Shown: in pieces, positions 63,151-64,000 of the stretch | Numbering within the stretch: the first letter of the stretch is position 1 | Layout: each line of letters opens with the position of its first letter | Assembly: GCF_021556395.1 (NCBI RefSeq) | Contig: NZ_JAKGCS010000033.1 | Location: forward strand, 186,001 to 250,000 | DNA from: Acuticoccus kalidii | GTDB taxonomy: Bacteria > Pseudomonadota > Alphaproteobacteria > Rhizobiales > Amorphaceae | DNA: 64,000 nucleotides | Reading direction: 5' to 3' | Notes under the pieces: model-generated | Seen by the model: only the letters and a program-made list of their open reading frames with translations | What the model was told of the DNA's origin: nothing | Database searches by the model: none | Position numbers and translations under genes: made by a program

Positions 63151-64000
63151 ATGTCGGTGGACACACCAGCCGAGGATCTCATCCCGCCCCCCGAAGGCGA
63201 TGTGGATTTGATCGAGACCGATTACGAAATCGGTCAGGACAATATCCAACCCAAACTCGGGCCGCTCGGGTTCGACATCCACAACCCCGTCTTCGCGACC
63301 TCCGCCATCGTCATCACGCTCTTCGTGATCTTTTCCCTCGTCTTCCACGATAGCGCCGGTGACGCCTTCGAGGCGATGCGGACCTGGCTGACGTCCAATT
63401 TCGACTGGTTCTTCCTGCTCGCCGGCAACGTCTTCGTGATCCTCTGCATCGGCCTCGTTCTGAGCCCGCTCGGCTCGGTGCGCCTCGGCGGCAAGGACGC
63501 GACGCCGGATTATAATTATATCGGCTGGTTCTCGATGCTGTTCGCCGCGGGCATGGGCATCGGTCTCATGTTCTTCGGCGTGTCGGAGCCGATCTCGCAT
63601 TACACCTCGTCCCTCGGCGGCATCACCGAAGAGGGCGGATTGCGGACCGACTGGGCCCCGCTTGGCGGTGCGCTCGAGGACCCGGAGGCCGCGCGGCGTC
63701 TCGGCATGGCGGCGACGATCTTCCACTGGGGTCTCCATCCGTGGGCGATCTATGCCGTGGTGGCGCTGGCGCTCGCGCTCTTCACCTTCAACAAGGGTCT
63801 GCCGCTCACCATCCGGTCGATGTTCTACCCGATCTTCGGCGAGCGGGTGTGGGGTTGGCCGGGCCATATCATCGACATTCTCGCCGTCCTCGCGACGCTC
63901 TTCGGCCTGGCGACCTCGCTCGGCTATGGCGCGCAACAAGCCTCGGCGGGCCTCAATTTCGTGTTCGGTATTCCGGGCGGCATCAACACCCAGATCATCC
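63151..64000 (+). CDS. BCCT family osmolyte transporter, 5' part (3' end outside window)
   Basis: The frame opens at ATG 63151 (GAAGGA nine bases upstream) and stays open to the window end, giving at least 283 residues. After an acidic N-terminal tail (about 40 residues) come the BCCT helices with PVFATSAIVITLFVIFSLVF, WFFLLAGNVFVILCIGLVL, and the glycine-rich TM3 segment AAGMGIGLMFFGVSEPISHY, resembling BetP GMGIGLMFYGTTEP from memory. FHWGLHPWAIYAVV is the aromatic substrate-box helix. It imports betaine, choline, carnitine or a similar quaternary amine. It lies after usp with 163 bp between, possibly both related to osmotic stress. Confidence 0.88.
   Translation, partial: MSVDTPAEDLIPPPEGDVDLIETDYEIGQDNIQPKLGPLGFDIHNPVFATSAIVITLFVIFSLVFHDSAGDAFEAMRTWLTSNFDWFFLLAGNVFVILCIGLVLSPLGSVRLGGKDATPDYNYIGWFSMLFAAGMGIGLMFFGVSEPISHYTSSLGGITEEGGLRTDWAPLGGALEDPEAARRLGMAATIFHWGLHPWAIYAVVALALALFTFNKGLPLTIRSMFYPIFGERVWGWPGHIIDILAVLATLFGLATSLGYGAQQASAGLNFVFGIPGGINTQII

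Noticed and set aside
1-64000. Search for tRNA, rRNA, CRISPR, insertion sequences, prophage or integration sites
   Set aside because: I found no clover-leaf sequence, no regularly spaced repeats, no transposase or integrase motifs and no phage structural genes, so none is reported.

Overview
The window is GC-rich chromosomal DNA, densely packed with genes, from an alphaproteobacterium that I would place in the Hyphomicrobiales (Rhizobiales). I base this on a MucR/Ros regulator with a Cys-Asp-His-His zinc site, an orphan DnaA-domain-IV protein paired with a DUF6456 protein, a host-attachment-type protein, a seven-gene Mrp/Pha antiporter operon, ETF-quinone oxidoreductase and many solute-binding-protein transporters. 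I cannot name the genus. I saw no rRNA, tRNA, insertion sequence, prophage or CRISPR array.

Layout. 1-2.5 kb: 3' end of a PQQ glucose dehydrogenase, then a GNAT acetyltransferase. 2.5-6.1 kb (minus): membrane-lipid genes (LapA-like protein, patatin phospholipase, EEP-family hydrolase, cardiolipin synthase-like PLD). 6.2-12.8 kb (plus): LysR regulator, FAS1/MaoC-type hydratase, class III CoA-transferase, and a TctC plus fused TctA-TctB transporter, which looks like uptake and CoA activation of an organic acid. 12.8-16.7 kb (minus): sugar-type ABC transporter with an SDR, with a clear promoter and palindrome upstream. 16.9-18.6 kb: divergent pdxH and a DnaJ-family gene. 18.6-24.9 kb (minus): methylmalonyl-CoA mutase locus (two mutase subunits, cytidine deaminase, YfeY-like lipoprotein, MeaB GTPase, C15 peptidase).

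25-33.3 kb: M20 dipeptidase, HdeD-like membrane protein, type II haloacid dehalogenase divergent from a branched-chain-type aminotransferase, Fe superoxide dismutase, then on the minus strand two tandem paralogous small secreted four-cysteine proteins, oligopeptidase B and MsrB. 33.4-39.6 kb (plus): complete mrpABCDEFG, in which MrpC carries a long Ala-rich insertion. 40-43 kb: mucR, an AT-rich intergenic region with an inverted pair of DnaA-box-like 9-mers, the DnaA-IV/DUF6456 pair and sufE. 43-46.2 kb (minus): FAD monooxygenase, zinc-finger protein, ETF-QO. 46.2-49.4 kb: uracil-DNA glycosylase, S49 peptidase, LysR regulator. 49.5-53.8 kb: rfbA, a large two-domain glycosyltransferase and a convergent sulfotransferase-like gene whose 3' ends overlap by 143 bp.

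54-58.6 kb (plus): rpiA, a DctQ-DctM fused TRAP permease, its DctP binding protein and an M19 dipeptidase. 58.7-64 kb (plus): host-attachment protein, dxs, SMP-30-type lactonase ending in a strong terminator, a UspA-type protein and the 5' part of a BCCT osmolyte transporter that runs off the window.

The recurring themes are uptake of organic acids, sugars and osmolytes, propionate/branched-chain catabolism feeding the mutase and ETF-QO, ion homeostasis, and oxidative or envelope stress. The most unusual items are the enlarged MrpC, the tandem four-cysteine secreted proteins, the putative DnaA-IV autoregulatory site, the small mutase subunit lacking a cobalamin domain, and the overlapping convergent glycosyltransferase/sulfotransferase pair. 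All functions are inferred from recognised motifs and memory of families; no search was run.
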